The notes beneath the pieces were generated by a model. It made no database searches, was not told the origin of the DNA, and was given only the letters and a program-made list of their open reading frames with translations. Shown piece after piece: positions 1 to 7,823 of a stretch of 8,790 bases of DNA. The stretch spans positions 1 through 8,790 of the forward strand of contig JACMQE010000287.1 of assembly GCA_014377145.1 (NCBI GenBank), in the 5' to 3' direction. Numbering within the stretch: the stretch's first letter is position 1; every line of letters starts with the position of its first letter. This stretch comes from Glaciimonas sp. GTDB taxonomy: Bacteria > Pseudomonadota > Gammaproteobacteria > Burkholderiales > Burkholderiaceae. The translations under genes and the position numbers were made by a program.

Positions 1-1062
1 ACGTTACAGGGGCGCGCGCAGTTTTTGGAACTTAACACAATTTCAGTTGCGGGCTCGGTGCTCATCCAGTTGGTTCCGCTTTCAGTGGCATGGTTGCACG
101 GACCGGATTTGGCTTGGCTTCTTCCTGCCGTCATTTTGTCCAGAGTGGTAACTTTGAGCGCGCTGTTTTGGCGTTGTCGTGAACATGTATTTAAGGGTCA
201 GCCACGAATAATTTCGCGGACCCATGCGAAGGGTTTGCTGAAATTTGGTGGGTGGGTCACCATTACTGCGTTGGTGAGCCCCATGATGGTCACGCTTGAT
301 CGCTTCGTGATTGGAGCAGCGCTGGGCGCCAAGGCAGTCACTTACTACACCGTACCGTTCCAGCTTGCCCAAAGATCAGCAATCATTCCTGGCGCGCTGT
401 CGTCTGCACTCTTTCCACGTCTGGCTGCGGCTGATGTTTCCGAAAGGAAATTGCTAGGGAGCAGCGCCATTCACTCCCTTGCCGTGGTCATAACGCCAGT
501 AATGTTGCTTGGGATTGTTCTGATTGAGCCATTCTTAAATTGGTGGCTTAATCCCGAATTTGCCTCGCAATCAGCTTTGATTGGTCAGATTTTGCTTTTG
601 GGTTTCTGGATTAATGCCTTTGCCGTGATTCCATATGCCCAGCTTCAGGCTGCTGGTCGCCCTGATGTAGTGGCTAAATGCCATTTAGCCGAGGTGCTGC
701 CCTATCTGTTTTTCTTATATGCCGGATTGCATTTCTTTGGTCTTAAAGGCGCTGCTATTGTCTTTAGCTTGCGCACGTTTACTGATTGCCTTCTTTTGAT
801 GTTTTTTGCACGCAATTTACGGGAGGGGGTTGCCTTGCTATATATACCGGCATTGATACTTCTGATGGGTTTGATGGTGGCTACGTCTTTTGCGATTGGT
901 TCACTTACATGGTGGACAATTGCCTGTAGCCTATTTTTGCTGTCGCTGCTGTGGGCATGGAAGAATGCACCAAATATTCTTCGTGCTGCCGTAATCCAAA
1001 ATACTGAGAAAGTGTTTCATTTCAAACGACGGAAGTCGGTTGCGTCTTCTCAAACGAAATAA
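1..1062 (+). CDS. wzx: Wzx-type polysaccharide flippase, 3'-terminal part (5' end outside window)
   Basis: The frame is open from base 1 to the TAA at 1060-1062, giving 353 residues. Flippases of this family are usually about 420-480 residues, so roughly 70-120 N-terminal residues should lie upstream. The TTG at 25 is not a credible start because the frame continues to the window edge. The protein is mostly hydrophobic helices separated by short polar loops. Around residues 78-110 (window numbering) lies the segment GLLKFGGWVTITALVSPM followed by LDRFVIGAALG, typical of the Polysacc_synt/RfbX group of the MOP superfamily. A later segment (FGLKGAAIVFSLRTFTD) matches the usual central helix of that group, and the C-terminus is a basic cytoplasmic tail. 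These proteins move undecaprenyl-diphosphate-linked repeat units across the inner membrane. The polymerase gene follows 87 bases downstream, which supports the role. Base content is intermediate, about 43% GC in a block counted at 481-540. Confidence 0.88.
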   Translation, partial: TLQGRAQFLELNTISVAGSVLIQLVPLSVAWLHGPDLAWLLPAVILSRVVTLSALFWRCREHVFKGQPRIISRTHAKGLLKFGGWVTITALVSPMMVTLDRFVIGAALGAKAVTYYTVPFQLAQRSAIIPGALSSALFPRLAAADVSERKLLGSSAIHSLAVVITPVMLLGIVLIEPFLNWWLNPEFASQSALIGQILLLGFWINAFAVIPYAQLQAAGRPDVVAKCHLAEVLPYLFFLYAGLHFFGLKGAAIVFSLRTFTDCLLLMFFARNLREGVALLYIPALILLMGLMVATSFAIGSLTWWTIACSLFLLSLLWAWKNAPNILRAAVIQNTEKVFHFKRRKSVASSQTK

Positions 1063-1149
1063 CTTATGCATGCGGGCAATATCATTTTTCAAAAATCGCA
1101 GAATAACCAAAATTAGCCACAAAAAAATAGCAATTTCGATTATTGAATT

Positions 1150-2460
1150 ATGAATTTCACAAAAAATAATACCCAAACAAATAACGGCTTAAAATTGCCA
1201 TATTTATGTGTGTTGTATGTAGTTATCTTTTCATCTAATTTTTTGTCCGCTCAAATCGCAGCAGTTGTTTTTTTGTTACTAGTCTTAATTACGCTGACCT
1301 TTGGAAATAATAAAAGCTCAAAAAACTATTTAAGTATAGTTTGGCCTATAGTTGGCATTTTTATTATCGGAATGTTTGGAATTTTCGGTAATAAAGAGGC
1401 GGATATTATACGGGATATGATATATGCGCTAAGCCCGATTGCGCTAATTTATTTGGGATATTGGTTCGCAGGAAGAAACTTTGGTTGGCAAAAACTATTA
1501 AAGGCTATGGTCTTGGCCGGTATTGTTTTGTCATTAATTCATTTGCATAGATTTGTATTAAATCCAGCATTGATAGTCGCCGATCTGAATACCGTAACTA
1601 AAGAGTCGTATGTGTCTGGTGATTTAGTTGTTTTGGCGTTTGTTTTAGGTTTATACCAAAACCGGTTTCACTTAGGTAATCTATTTCCACGTTTTTTCCC
1701 CCGAAGCATTTCTTTGATAGTGCTTTTATTTTCGTTCATGCTGTCTTATTCACGCACTGAGCTAGTGATTTTTCTAGTGCTTTGTTTCGCACTATTGGGT
1801 TACTTACACCGATTTAACCGACGTAGTGCATTTATAGTTGCAGCGGTTACCACATTAGTACTTGCTTTTTCAGCAATACCTGCAGCAGACAGCAGTAGTG
1901 CGTCTTTCATTACCAAATTAGTCAGAAGCATTACTGAGGTAAGCATCTCTAATTACAATCATCAAGAAGATATTAATTCAAATTGGCGGGGGTTCGAAAC
2001 ATACAGGGTGATGGCAACCTATATGACAGGGGGCGCGTTGGAAAAAATATTTGGGCAAGGATTTGGATCGTTAGTAAGTTTGGGTTTTACCATGACATTA
2101 GCGGGTTCTGATTATGACCGCATACCTGTCGTTCACAACGGTTATGCTTATATCTTAATCAAGACAGGAGTGGTTGGCTTGACATTATATGGATTGTTTT
2201 ATTTGAAGCTACTTCGAAAAGCAGTAAGTAATGCCAACTCAAAAAATAGGCGGACGAAATTTCTAGCCTTGCTATTGCTGGGGATAGTATTGAGCTTAGT
2301 AATTACAATGTATGTTGTTGGTGGTCCGCCGGAAGTACACAGCTCTGAGTTTGTCTTATTGTTAGGATATCTGACACGGCAGCTGAAAATTGAACGCGAG
2401 AATTTCGCTGAACTAGCGATAAGTGGCATCCACGCGATTGAACACAGTTCTCATAAATAA
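1150..2460 (+). CDS. wzy: Wzy-type O-antigen/exopolysaccharide polymerase
   Basis: This 436-residue protein is strongly hydrophobic, with roughly ten or more membrane segments and one long polar loop at about residues 245-340. The loop holds WRGFETYRV, then FGQGFG (301-306), then PVVHNGYAYILIKTGVVGL with H329-N330-G331. An R-rich loop followed by a G-x-G turn and an HN motif before a helix is the usual pattern of Wzy polymerases and WaaL ligases (Wzy_C family). Such enzymes join or transfer undecaprenyl-diphosphate-linked glycans on the periplasmic side. I prefer polymerase over ligase because it sits between wzx and a run of glycosyltransferases, but the fold alone does not decide. The ATG at 1150 is the first good start; no Shine-Dalgarno sequence is visible before it. 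Composition is AT-rich (17 G or C in the 60 bases 1321-1380), unlike the genes to the far right, which suggests transfer. Confidence 0.83.
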   Translation: MNFTKNNTQTNNGLKLPYLCVLYVVIFSSNFLSAQIAAVVFLLLVLITLTFGNNKSSKNYLSIVWPIVGIFIIGMFGIFGNKEADIIRDMIYALSPIALIYLGYWFAGRNFGWQKLLKAMVLAGIVLSLIHLHRFVLNPALIVADLNTVTKESYVSGDLVVLAFVLGLYQNRFHLGNLFPRFFPRSISLIVLLFSFMLSYSRTELVIFLVLCFALLGYLHRFNRRSAFIVAAVTTLVLAFSAIPAADSSSASFITKLVRSITEVSISNYNHQEDINSNWRGFETYRVMATYMTGGALEKIFGQGFGSLVSLGFTMTLAGSDYDRIPVVHNGYAYILIKTGVVGLTLYGLFYLKLLRKAVSNANSKNRRTKFLALLLLGIVLSLVITMYVVGGPPEVHSSEFVLLLGYLTRQLKIERENFAELAISGIHAIEHSSHK

Positions 2461-2476
2461 AACTTACCTAAATGTT

Positions 2477-3370
2477 ATGGAAAATAAGTTTATGCTAGAA
2501 GATTCATGCTGCGTATTGATACTAAATTATCAATCCCACCAAGACACAATTGATTACGTAGCAATTCTTCAAAAACAAAAATGTATTAATCTAAGAATAC
2601 TGATAGTAGATAACTGTTCACCGAATAATTCCTTCACCATACTAGTGGAGCATTTTAAATCAACCAAAAATGTGGAGGTAATCCAAAGTGAGCGAAATGG
2701 TGGATATGCTTATGGTAATAATTATGGACTTCGCTACTTGGAGAGCGCGAGCACTGACTACATATTAGTAAGTAACAACGATATTGAAATCGATGATCAG
2801 ATGTTACTTTTTAAACTAATTAAAAAGTACAAGCAATTAGATCGACCTGCATTTGCTGCACCTATCATGCATGTTAATGGAAAACCATCAAAATATGCCG
2901 CGTGGAAAATACCGACGTTGATAGATGATTTGATCGGATCGTTAGGGCTGCTTCAAAAGATTTTCGGTAACAAGACAGTTTATCAAATAAACGCGAATGT
3001 TGATTCAGTGGCCGTTGATTGCTTGCCTGGTTCTTTCTTTCTTGCAAAAAAAGCAATTTTTTATAATATTGGATTGATGGACGAAGGGACCTTTTTATAT
3101 ATGGAAGAAGTGATACTTGCGTACAAGGTTAAGCAAATTAGCGCAAGCAATTACTTAATTGCATCCTTGACTTATGACCACGCAACATCGAAAACAATAT
3201 CAAGTCAACTCAGCTCGGTGAAAATGAGAAATCATTTGATTAATAGTCGTGTTTATTTTCACAGGAAATATTTGAAAACTGGTAAATTTGGAATAAACTT
3301 GTTGATTTCTCTATTTTATGTATGGATATTAGAAAATTATCTTTGGTCAAAGTTTAAAAGTTTGAGATGA
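2477..3370 (+). CDS. GT2 family glycosyltransferase (WbbL/COG1216-like)
   Basis: The 297-residue product starts with a GT-A fold: a first strand VLILNYQ, then ILIVDNCSPNNS with D45-N46, then ERNGGYAYGNNYGL, and SNND (99-102) in the place of the metal-binding DXD motif. Further on, LPGSFFLAKKAIFYNIGLMDE and FLYMEEVILAYKV (E210, E211) match the acceptor-side region of WbbL-like transferases. Many members of that group are rhamnosyltransferases, but the donor here cannot be read from sequence. The common E-(D/E)-V-D-L pattern reads EEVIL, so the second acidic position is isoleucine. A GTG at 2423 is in frame but would overlap wzy by 38 bases with no ribosome site. I chose the ATG at 2477; the ATG at 2492 is also possible and still keeps the whole domain. 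The gene is AT-rich (18 G or C in bases 2581-2640) and lies 16 bases after wzy, probably co-transcribed. A cytosolic or membrane-associated enzyme is expected. Confidence 0.85.
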   Translation: MENKFMLEDSCCVLILNYQSHQDTIDYVAILQKQKCINLRILIVDNCSPNNSFTILVEHFKSTKNVEVIQSERNGGYAYGNNYGLRYLESASTDYILVSNNDIEIDDQMLLFKLIKKYKQLDRPAFAAPIMHVNGKPSKYAAWKIPTLIDDLIGSLGLLQKIFGNKTVYQINANVDSVAVDCLPGSFFLAKKAIFYNIGLMDEGTFLYMEEVILAYKVKQISASNYLIASLTYDHATSKTISSQLSSVKMRNHLINSRVYFHRKYLKTGKFGINLLISLFYVWILENYLWSKFKSLR

Positions 3371-3411
3371 CCAATGTTATACAATTATTTATCCAAATTT
3401 AGAAAATTTTT

Positions 3412-4668
3412 ATGAAGTCAATTTTACTTCTTGCTTACCAAATATCACCAACGCGCGGATCTGAGTATGGCGTAGGATGGAATTTTGCAATAAATCTCGC
3501 ACTAAAAAATAAAGTGTTTCTAGTGTGTGGGGCATCTGGTGATCATATGGGTGATACAAAAGAGATTGAAGAGCATTTCACAAATCATCCAAACAGTAAT
3601 ATAGTAATTATTGCAGTTAAACCGTCAAAACTGGCTGCTTTTATCAACTGGTTTAATAAAAAAGGATTGACTCCTTTATTCTATGTTGCATTCATGTTGT
3701 GGCACAGGAAAGTTTATACTATAGTGAGTGAGTTAATAAAAAATGAAAACATAGATTTAATTCACCATCTCAATCCGATTGGATTTCGAGAGCCAGGCTA
3801 TTTGTGGAGGTTGGATAAGCCATTTATTTGGGGGCCGATCGGGGGAGCCCAATTTGTCAACCCTGTCCTGATGAAAAAGTTGCCTATTGATTATAAACTA
3901 TTGATTCTGATAAAAAATGCCGCAACATTTCTTCAATTGAAATACTATTGGCGTATTCGACATGCGATAGCCCGCACGTCCCAGCTAGTCTTCAGCACTG
4001 AAGAAAATAGGAGAAATTTTGAGAGATTCTTTGGGAGAACGGGTCATTTGATTTCTGAGCAGGGTACTTTCGTTGTCAAGGCTATCGAGGCTACGGGTAT
4101 CCATACTTCTGTATCTAATCTAAGAATGGTTTGGGTTGGGAATGTGATCAGAAGAAAAAATCTGATATTCATATTTAGTGCACTTGCTTTAGTATCTCCT
4201 CGTGACAAATGGGAATTGAATGTCATTGGCGACGGACCGGAAGTAAATTTTTTAAAAGAGTTAGCCTCCGATTTAGGAATTTCTGGAAATATTGTTTGGC
4301 ATGGAAGGAAGCCTCGTTCTGATGTAATTTCGCTAATTGCAAGTTCTGATTTGCACCTCTTGGCAAGCCTTTCTGAAGCCAATCCCGCTGTGCTTTTTGA
4401 GGCAATGAGTGCTGGCGTTCCAACTATTTCGTTGGATCAAAATGGTATGCATAGTACGCTTGCAAATGGTCGTGGGGTACTGGTGCCTATAACCACCTAT
4501 AATCAAACTTTGGAATTATTTGCTTCTGAAATTACTTCATTTATATTGAAGCCGCAGACAATTATAGATTTGAAGCAGAAAATGATTTCGTACATTGACG
4601 ATTCTTCGTGGGCGAAGAAGATTGAACAATTTGAGATAATATATGACAGCGTTCTTGAGAAGCAATAG
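3412..4668 (+). CDS. GT4-type retaining glycosyltransferase (first copy)
   Basis: This 418-residue protein has the two Rossmann-like halves of a GT-B enzyme. The N-terminal half opens with ILLLAYQISPTRGSEYGVGWNF, a glycine-bearing acceptor loop, and continues with HHLN (118-121) and WGPIGGA (140-146), which recur in one GT4 branch. The C-terminal donor half contains VWVGNVIRRKN, where K249 is in the usual diphosphate-contacting position, then VIGDGPE, VWHGRKPRSDV, and the E-x7-E motif E322 to E330 in EANPAVLFEAMSAGVP. All expected landmarks are present, so it looks intact. It probably adds one sugar of the repeat unit on the cytoplasmic face; the donor sugar is unknown. The ATG at 3412 follows a 41-base AT-rich spacer without a clear Shine-Dalgarno sequence. 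Codon use is AT-rich like wzy and the GT2 gene, so these three genes look like one acquired block. Confidence 0.88.
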   Translation: MKSILLLAYQISPTRGSEYGVGWNFAINLALKNKVFLVCGASGDHMGDTKEIEEHFTNHPNSNIVIIAVKPSKLAAFINWFNKKGLTPLFYVAFMLWHRKVYTIVSELIKNENIDLIHHLNPIGFREPGYLWRLDKPFIWGPIGGAQFVNPVLMKKLPIDYKLLILIKNAATFLQLKYYWRIRHAIARTSQLVFSTEENRRNFERFFGRTGHLISEQGTFVVKAIEATGIHTSVSNLRMVWVGNVIRRKNLIFIFSALALVSPRDKWELNVIGDGPEVNFLKELASDLGISGNIVWHGRKPRSDVISLIASSDLHLLASLSEANPAVLFEAMSAGVPTISLDQNGMHSTLANGRGVLVPITTYNQTLELFASEITSFILKPQTIIDLKQKMISYIDDSSWAKKIEQFEIIYDSVLEKQ

Positions 4669-4749
4669 ATTGCACTTACCGAGAGGGACATCGACGGCTA
4701 TGCTTGTCAATAGTCATCGAGTTTTTAAAACCATTTCTGAGAAATTTCT

Positions 4750-5883
4750 TTGAATAGCACCGAAAGATCTATCATTTGCGTGCATCTTTACGATGATTTC
4801 AGCGGATCTGCAAACGTTTTTATGCAGGCACTTGATTCACTCGATGAAGCGGGTTACACGCCGACTGTTGTAATTGGTTCGCATGGAGTCGGGGGCTTTG
4901 TGCGCTCCAGACGATCCGTTCAGACAATTCGTTATTGCCTGTGTTCCAATCGTTGGTTGTTGCTGCTGAATTTCGTCTTGACGCAGTTGCTGTTATTCGC
5001 GCGCGTGGTCCGGCTTTGTTTGCAGTTGCGAGCAGATACTGTCTACGTGAATACAGTGTTGCCCGTTGGAGCCATACTTGCGGCCGTGCTTTGCCGGCGT
5101 CGCGTCATTCTTCATTTGCATGAGGTTAGTCTTGGCTCCCCCACACTGTTCCGTGTGTTGTACGCGATTGCGTCACGCGGCGCCGATCGAATTATTTGCG
5201 TCTCTCAATATGTTGCAGATACTTTGCAGGTACCTGCCCACAAAGTCGAGGTAGTCCACAATTCACTCAGTCGCCAGGCGTGGGGTACTGCCACCAAAAT
5301 CGCCGAGAGACGCGAACCCCCAAGCGAGCCGGTATTATTCTGCGTGGTTATGGCCTGCTCCCTGCGCTGGTACAAGGGCATTGACGCTTTCATGAGTCTT
5401 GCGCGCGAAACGGCGTGTCGCGTGCAATCTGGCGCGCTAACTATCAAATTCGAACTGCTGTTAAATTGCGAAGATAGTGAGTTCAGGCAATTCTTGAGTT
5501 CGACAAAGATTCCTCCCACAGTGAAATTGGTGCAAAGACCCTCTTCTGTATTTGAGCATTATCGCCATGCTGGCCTCGTATTGAATTTGAGTCACCCTGA
5601 GGGGGCAGTCGAAACTTTTGGGCTGACCCTATTGGAGGCGATGGCTTGCGCGGTGCCAGTGGTATGCCCCACTGTGGGAGGGTGTACAGAACTTTTCACA
5701 CCGGGCTCGGGTGGCTGGCGAATTTGGTCTCGTGATCTTGATGGGCTGGTCGGAATAGTAGAACTGCTGGCCACCGATCAGCAAGCATGGTTGCTAGCCA
5801 GCAAACAAGCGTTGGTGGAAGCCCAGCGATTCGCACCTGCACATTTTGATCAACAACTTAGAGCTGTTTTCGAGACGCGATGA
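4750..5883 (+). CDS. GT4-type retaining glycosyltransferase (second copy), TTG start
   Basis: The 377-residue product begins with IICVHLYDDFSGSANVFMQAL, a complete N-terminal strand and acceptor loop of a GT-B glycosyltransferase. H124-E125 (ILHLHEVSLGSP) and ICVSQYVAD follow, then the donor domain with WYKG (K209), LVQRPSSVFEHY, and the E-x7-E pair E288 to E296 in EGAVETFGLTLLEAMACAVPVVCP. The enzyme should transfer a sugar from an activated donor to the growing lipid-linked unit; which sugar cannot be told. The start is inferred: a TGA at 4738-4740 closes the frame upstream, and TTG at 4750 is the only conventional start codon before conserved sequence. A weak GAGAAA lies 5 bases before it. 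The gene is GC-rich (35 G or C in bases 5401-5460), in sharp contrast to the genes on both sides. It is not a recent duplicate of the preceding GT4 gene, because the two share only family motifs. Confidence 0.86.
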   Translation: MNSTERSIICVHLYDDFSGSANVFMQALDSLDEAGYTPTVVIGSHGVGGFVRSRRSVQTIRYCLCSNRWLLLLNFVLTQLLLFARVVRLCLQLRADTVYVNTVLPVGAILAAVLCRRRVILHLHEVSLGSPTLFRVLYAIASRGADRIICVSQYVADTLQVPAHKVEVVHNSLSRQAWGTATKIAERREPPSEPVLFCVVMACSLRWYKGIDAFMSLARETACRVQSGALTIKFELLLNCEDSEFRQFLSSTKIPPTVKLVQRPSSVFEHYRHAGLVLNLSHPEGAVETFGLTLLEAMACAVPVVCPTVGGCTELFTPGSGGWRIWSRDLDGLVGIVELLATDQQAWLLASKQALVEAQRFAPAHFDQQLRAVFETR

Positions 5884-5938
5884 TTATCCACTTTGCTAAT
5901 ATTAATCCTGTTTGTTTGTATTTATTTAAACTAATAAA

Positions 5939-6484
5939 ATGCCATTTTCTTACTTAAAATTCGATAATTTATTTTGGAATCTATTCAATTATTTTCAGCA
6001 ATCGATCATTATTCCGAAATTTGTTAGATCGTGGTTTTTGTTAATGATGGGATGTAACATTCATCGTAAATCCAGAATTGCTTCTGGCGTTTTTCTAGGA
6101 TCAAACAAAATTCAATTGGCTGCTAGCGTTTTTATAAATATTAATTGTTTTTTGGATGGCTGTGCTCTTATTAGCATGGATGATGGCGTGCATTTAGGGC
6201 CTTATGTGAAAATATTGACAGGCTCCCATACTATCAATCCAGATGTGATGAGGCGTTCTGGTGAAAGTAAAGATAGATTTTTACCAGTTTATATTAAGCG
6301 TGGCTCATGGATTGGTATGGGCTCAATCATTCTTCCTGGGGTGACGATTGCGGAGGGCTGCGTTGTGGGCGCTGGTTCTGTTGTCGTGCATTCAACTCAA
6401 TCAAATGGTTTGTACGTGGGCAACCCTGCTAAACGCATTAAAGATCTCCCCGTCAAATCAAATTCTCAAACTGACACTATCTGA
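5939..6484 (+). CDS. Left-handed beta-helix O-acyltransferase (hexapeptide family, WcaF/Maa-like)
   Basis: The 181-residue protein shows imperfect hexapeptide repeats from about residue 47 (RIASGVFLGSNKIQLAASVF) and again from W124 (WIGMGSIILPGVTIAEGCVV, then GAGSVVV), ending with the coil-closing YVGNPAKRIK (NPAK at 162-165). H97 in LTGSHTINP corresponds to the catalytic histidine of the maltose/galactoside/colanic-acid acetyltransferase group. A loop at 101-118 (around DVMRRSGESKDRF) protrudes between coils, as usual in this group. Such trimers transfer acetyl or another acyl group from a CoA donor to a sugar hydroxyl, so the likely role is O-acetylation of the repeat unit or of a precursor. 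The acyl group and target are inferences. The ATG at 5939 has no visible Shine-Dalgarno sequence and follows a 55-base AT-rich spacer. The gene is AT-rich (19 G or C in bases 6121-6180) between two GC-rich transferase genes, which suggests separate acquisition. Confidence 0.87.
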   Translation: MPFSYLKFDNLFWNLFNYFQQSIIIPKFVRSWFLLMMGCNIHRKSRIASGVFLGSNKIQLAASVFININCFLDGCALISMDDGVHLGPYVKILTGSHTINPDVMRRSGESKDRFLPVYIKRGSWIGMGSIILPGVTIAEGCVVGAGSVVVHSTQSNGLYVGNPAKRIKDLPVKSNSQTDTI

Positions 6485-6573
6485 GCGCTGTTTAAATTTT
6501 GGTAATTATTGGTTCTACTTTTCTCTTGAATATTTGCATCCGTCTGACAGGGGTTTTCTTTAGTGATTGATAA

Positions 6574-7686
6574 ATGAATTCGCAAATATTTAGCGCTATT
6601 CGCCTAGCGTTTATCGGTAGTGCTGGTGTGCCCAACCGCTACGGCGGTTTCGAGGCATTTCTGGAACATTGCAGTCCTGCATTGGCGGGCAAGACAGCAT
6701 CGACAGTAGTTACCTGCGATGCCGGCTTATATGATGACCACAGCTTAGATTTTTACGGTGTGCAGCGGCATTTCCTGAATACGCCTGCCAATGGGGGTTG
6801 GTCGGTCGTGCACGATTTGCTGGCTTTTTTTGCGGTGTACCGCAAATCTACTCATATCGTCGTTCTCGGCGTGTCCGGTGCGCCTTGGTTCCCGTTGTTT
6901 CGTGTGATGTGTGCGATGGCTGGAAAACGGCTGCTAGTCAATATCGATGGTGTGGAATGGCGACGTACCAAATTCAGCCAAGGCAGGCGTTTGCTGCTGC
7001 GCGTGTTCGATGCGGTAGCCCAGTACTGTGCTCATGTAGTGATATATGACAACCCCGCCTTGCGTGAGTTTGTACTTGACAGCTGCCAGGCTAAAGCGGT
7101 TTGTATTGGCTATTCGGGCGACCATGTGATCCGGGTGCCGGGTGGCGATCGGAGCAAGTTTCAGGCATTGACCATCTGTCGTATTGAGCCCGAAAACAAC
7201 TTGGATGTGTTGATTGAAGGGGCGCTTTTGTCGTCGCTTGAGCTTTACACCATTGTGGGCAACTGGGCACAGAGCGAATACGGCCGTGCATTGCGCGAGC
7301 GATATGCTAAAGAGCCTAGGTTAAATCTGCTTGATCCAATTTACGATGCCCAACAGTTGGCCATGCTCAGAGAATCATGCGCTGTTTATCTTCATGGTCA
7401 TAGCGTGGGCGGCACCAACCCCTCGTTAGTAGAGATGTTGTTCTACGACTGTGCAATTGTGTGCTTCGATGTTGCGTTTAACCGTGCGACGGCTGGCAAT
7501 TGTGCAGGGTATTTTTCTTCTGCAGCCGATTTGGCCGAGCTTGATGTGACCAACCTGCCCGGGCAAGGTGATCGGATCACGCGACGGAACTCCTACACAC
7601 GATCCCATATCGCACACCAGTATTTGGCGGCAATGGTGGGTGATCAAGTGACCTTGCCCTCGAAAACTGAAGTTTTTAAGTCTTGA
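6574..7686 (+). CDS. DUF1972/RgpA-like glycosyltransferase, possible rhamnosyltransferase
   Basis: The 370-residue protein opens with the DUF1972 signature IGSAGVPNRYGGFEAFLE (residues 14-31), an acceptor-binding loop found in RgpA-like and related transferases of cell-wall and capsule pathways. VNIDGVEWRR follows at about 127-136, a hallmark of the group, and then a GT4-type donor half. In the donor half the usual E-x7-E motif reads HGHSVGGTNPSLVE (274-287): the second glutamate, E287, is present, but the position eight residues earlier is G279. As I recall this subfamily, that HSVGGTNPSL form is normal, so it is not a defect. Several characterised members transfer rhamnose, and rmlB lies about 1 kb downstream, so a rhamnosyltransferase is plausible but unproven. 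ATG 6574 is preceded by an 89-base spacer and no clear ribosome site. The gene is GC-rich (34 G or C in bases 7261-7320), unlike the acyltransferase gene before it. Confidence 0.85.
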   Translation: MNSQIFSAIRLAFIGSAGVPNRYGGFEAFLEHCSPALAGKTASTVVTCDAGLYDDHSLDFYGVQRHFLNTPANGGWSVVHDLLAFFAVYRKSTHIVVLGVSGAPWFPLFRVMCAMAGKRLLVNIDGVEWRRTKFSQGRRLLLRVFDAVAQYCAHVVIYDNPALREFVLDSCQAKAVCIGYSGDHVIRVPGGDRSKFQALTICRIEPENNLDVLIEGALLSSLELYTIVGNWAQSEYGRALRERYAKEPRLNLLDPIYDAQQLAMLRESCAVYLHGHSVGGTNPSLVEMLFYDCAIVCFDVAFNRATAGNCAGYFSSAADLAELDVTNLPGQGDRITRRNSYTRSHIAHQYLAAMVGDQVTLPSKTEVFKS

Positions 7687-7709
7687 TCAAAATATGGTCA
7701 GGGATTTAT

Positions 7710-7790
7710 GAATTGTCAGACAAACAGATTCGTGGGAAGTACGCGCAGGCATTTAGGTTAAAGGCTGTTCGCCAAGCCAGGACTGGACAG
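7710..7790 (+). pseudogene. Remnant of an IS3-family OrfA transposase (N-terminal scrap)
   Basis: The frame through 7710-7790 reads ELSDKQIRGKYAQAF followed by RLKAVRQARTGQ. This closely follows the usual opening of IS3-family OrfA proteins, in which a K-R-x-K-Y-(T/S)-x-E-F-K-L-E-A-V-R pattern starts the helix-turn-helix domain. The resemblance stops after GQ: the following residues (GFLRASQEV) do not continue into the rest of the helix-turn-helix. No second transposase frame, and no terminal inverted repeat that I can recognise, is present. It lies between the stop of the DUF1972 transferase and the ribosome site of the YdcF-like gene, in frame with the latter and without a stop between them. 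I read it as a decayed insertion or recombination scar. The similarity is from memory of the family and covers only about 27 residues. Confidence 0.6.
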
Positions 7791-7809
7791 GGTTTTTTAA
7801 GAGCTTCGC

Positions 7810-7818
7810 AGGAGGTGA
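7810..7818 (+). promoter_or_regulatory. Strong Shine-Dalgarno sequence of the YdcF-like gene
   Basis: AGGAGGTGA lies 5 bases before the ATG at 7824 and is nearly a perfect complement of the 16S rRNA 3' end. It fixes the start of the YdcF-like gene and rules out the far-upstream in-frame TTG at 7683. Confidence 0.85.
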
Positions 7819-7823
7819 GTTAC

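Noticed and set aside
25..27. TTG as start of the flippase
   Set aside because: The frame is open to the window edge and the protein would lack expected N-terminal membrane helices, so the gene is simply cut by the window.
2423..2476. GTG start for the GT2 gene overlapping wzy by 38 bases
   Set aside because: No ribosome site is visible, and the added 18 residues do not belong to the glycosyltransferase domain; ATG 2477 or 2492 is simpler.
5205..5519. Antisense reading frame of about 100 residues inside the second GT4 gene, and similar long frames opposite other genes
   Set aside because: They overlap well-supported genes, have no recognisable domains or ribosome sites, and are expected by chance opposite GC-rich coding sequence.
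7411..7434. Loss of a catalytic glutamate in the DUF1972 transferase
   Set aside because: G279 in place of the first glutamate is, as far as I recall, the normal form in this subfamily (HSVGGTNPSL), so it is not evidence of inactivation.
7683..7823. A 47-residue N-terminal extension of the YdcF-like protein starting at TTG 7683
   Set aside because: The AGGAGGTGA just before ATG 7824 marks the true start, and the upstream residues resemble a transposase rather than a signal or membrane segment of this family.
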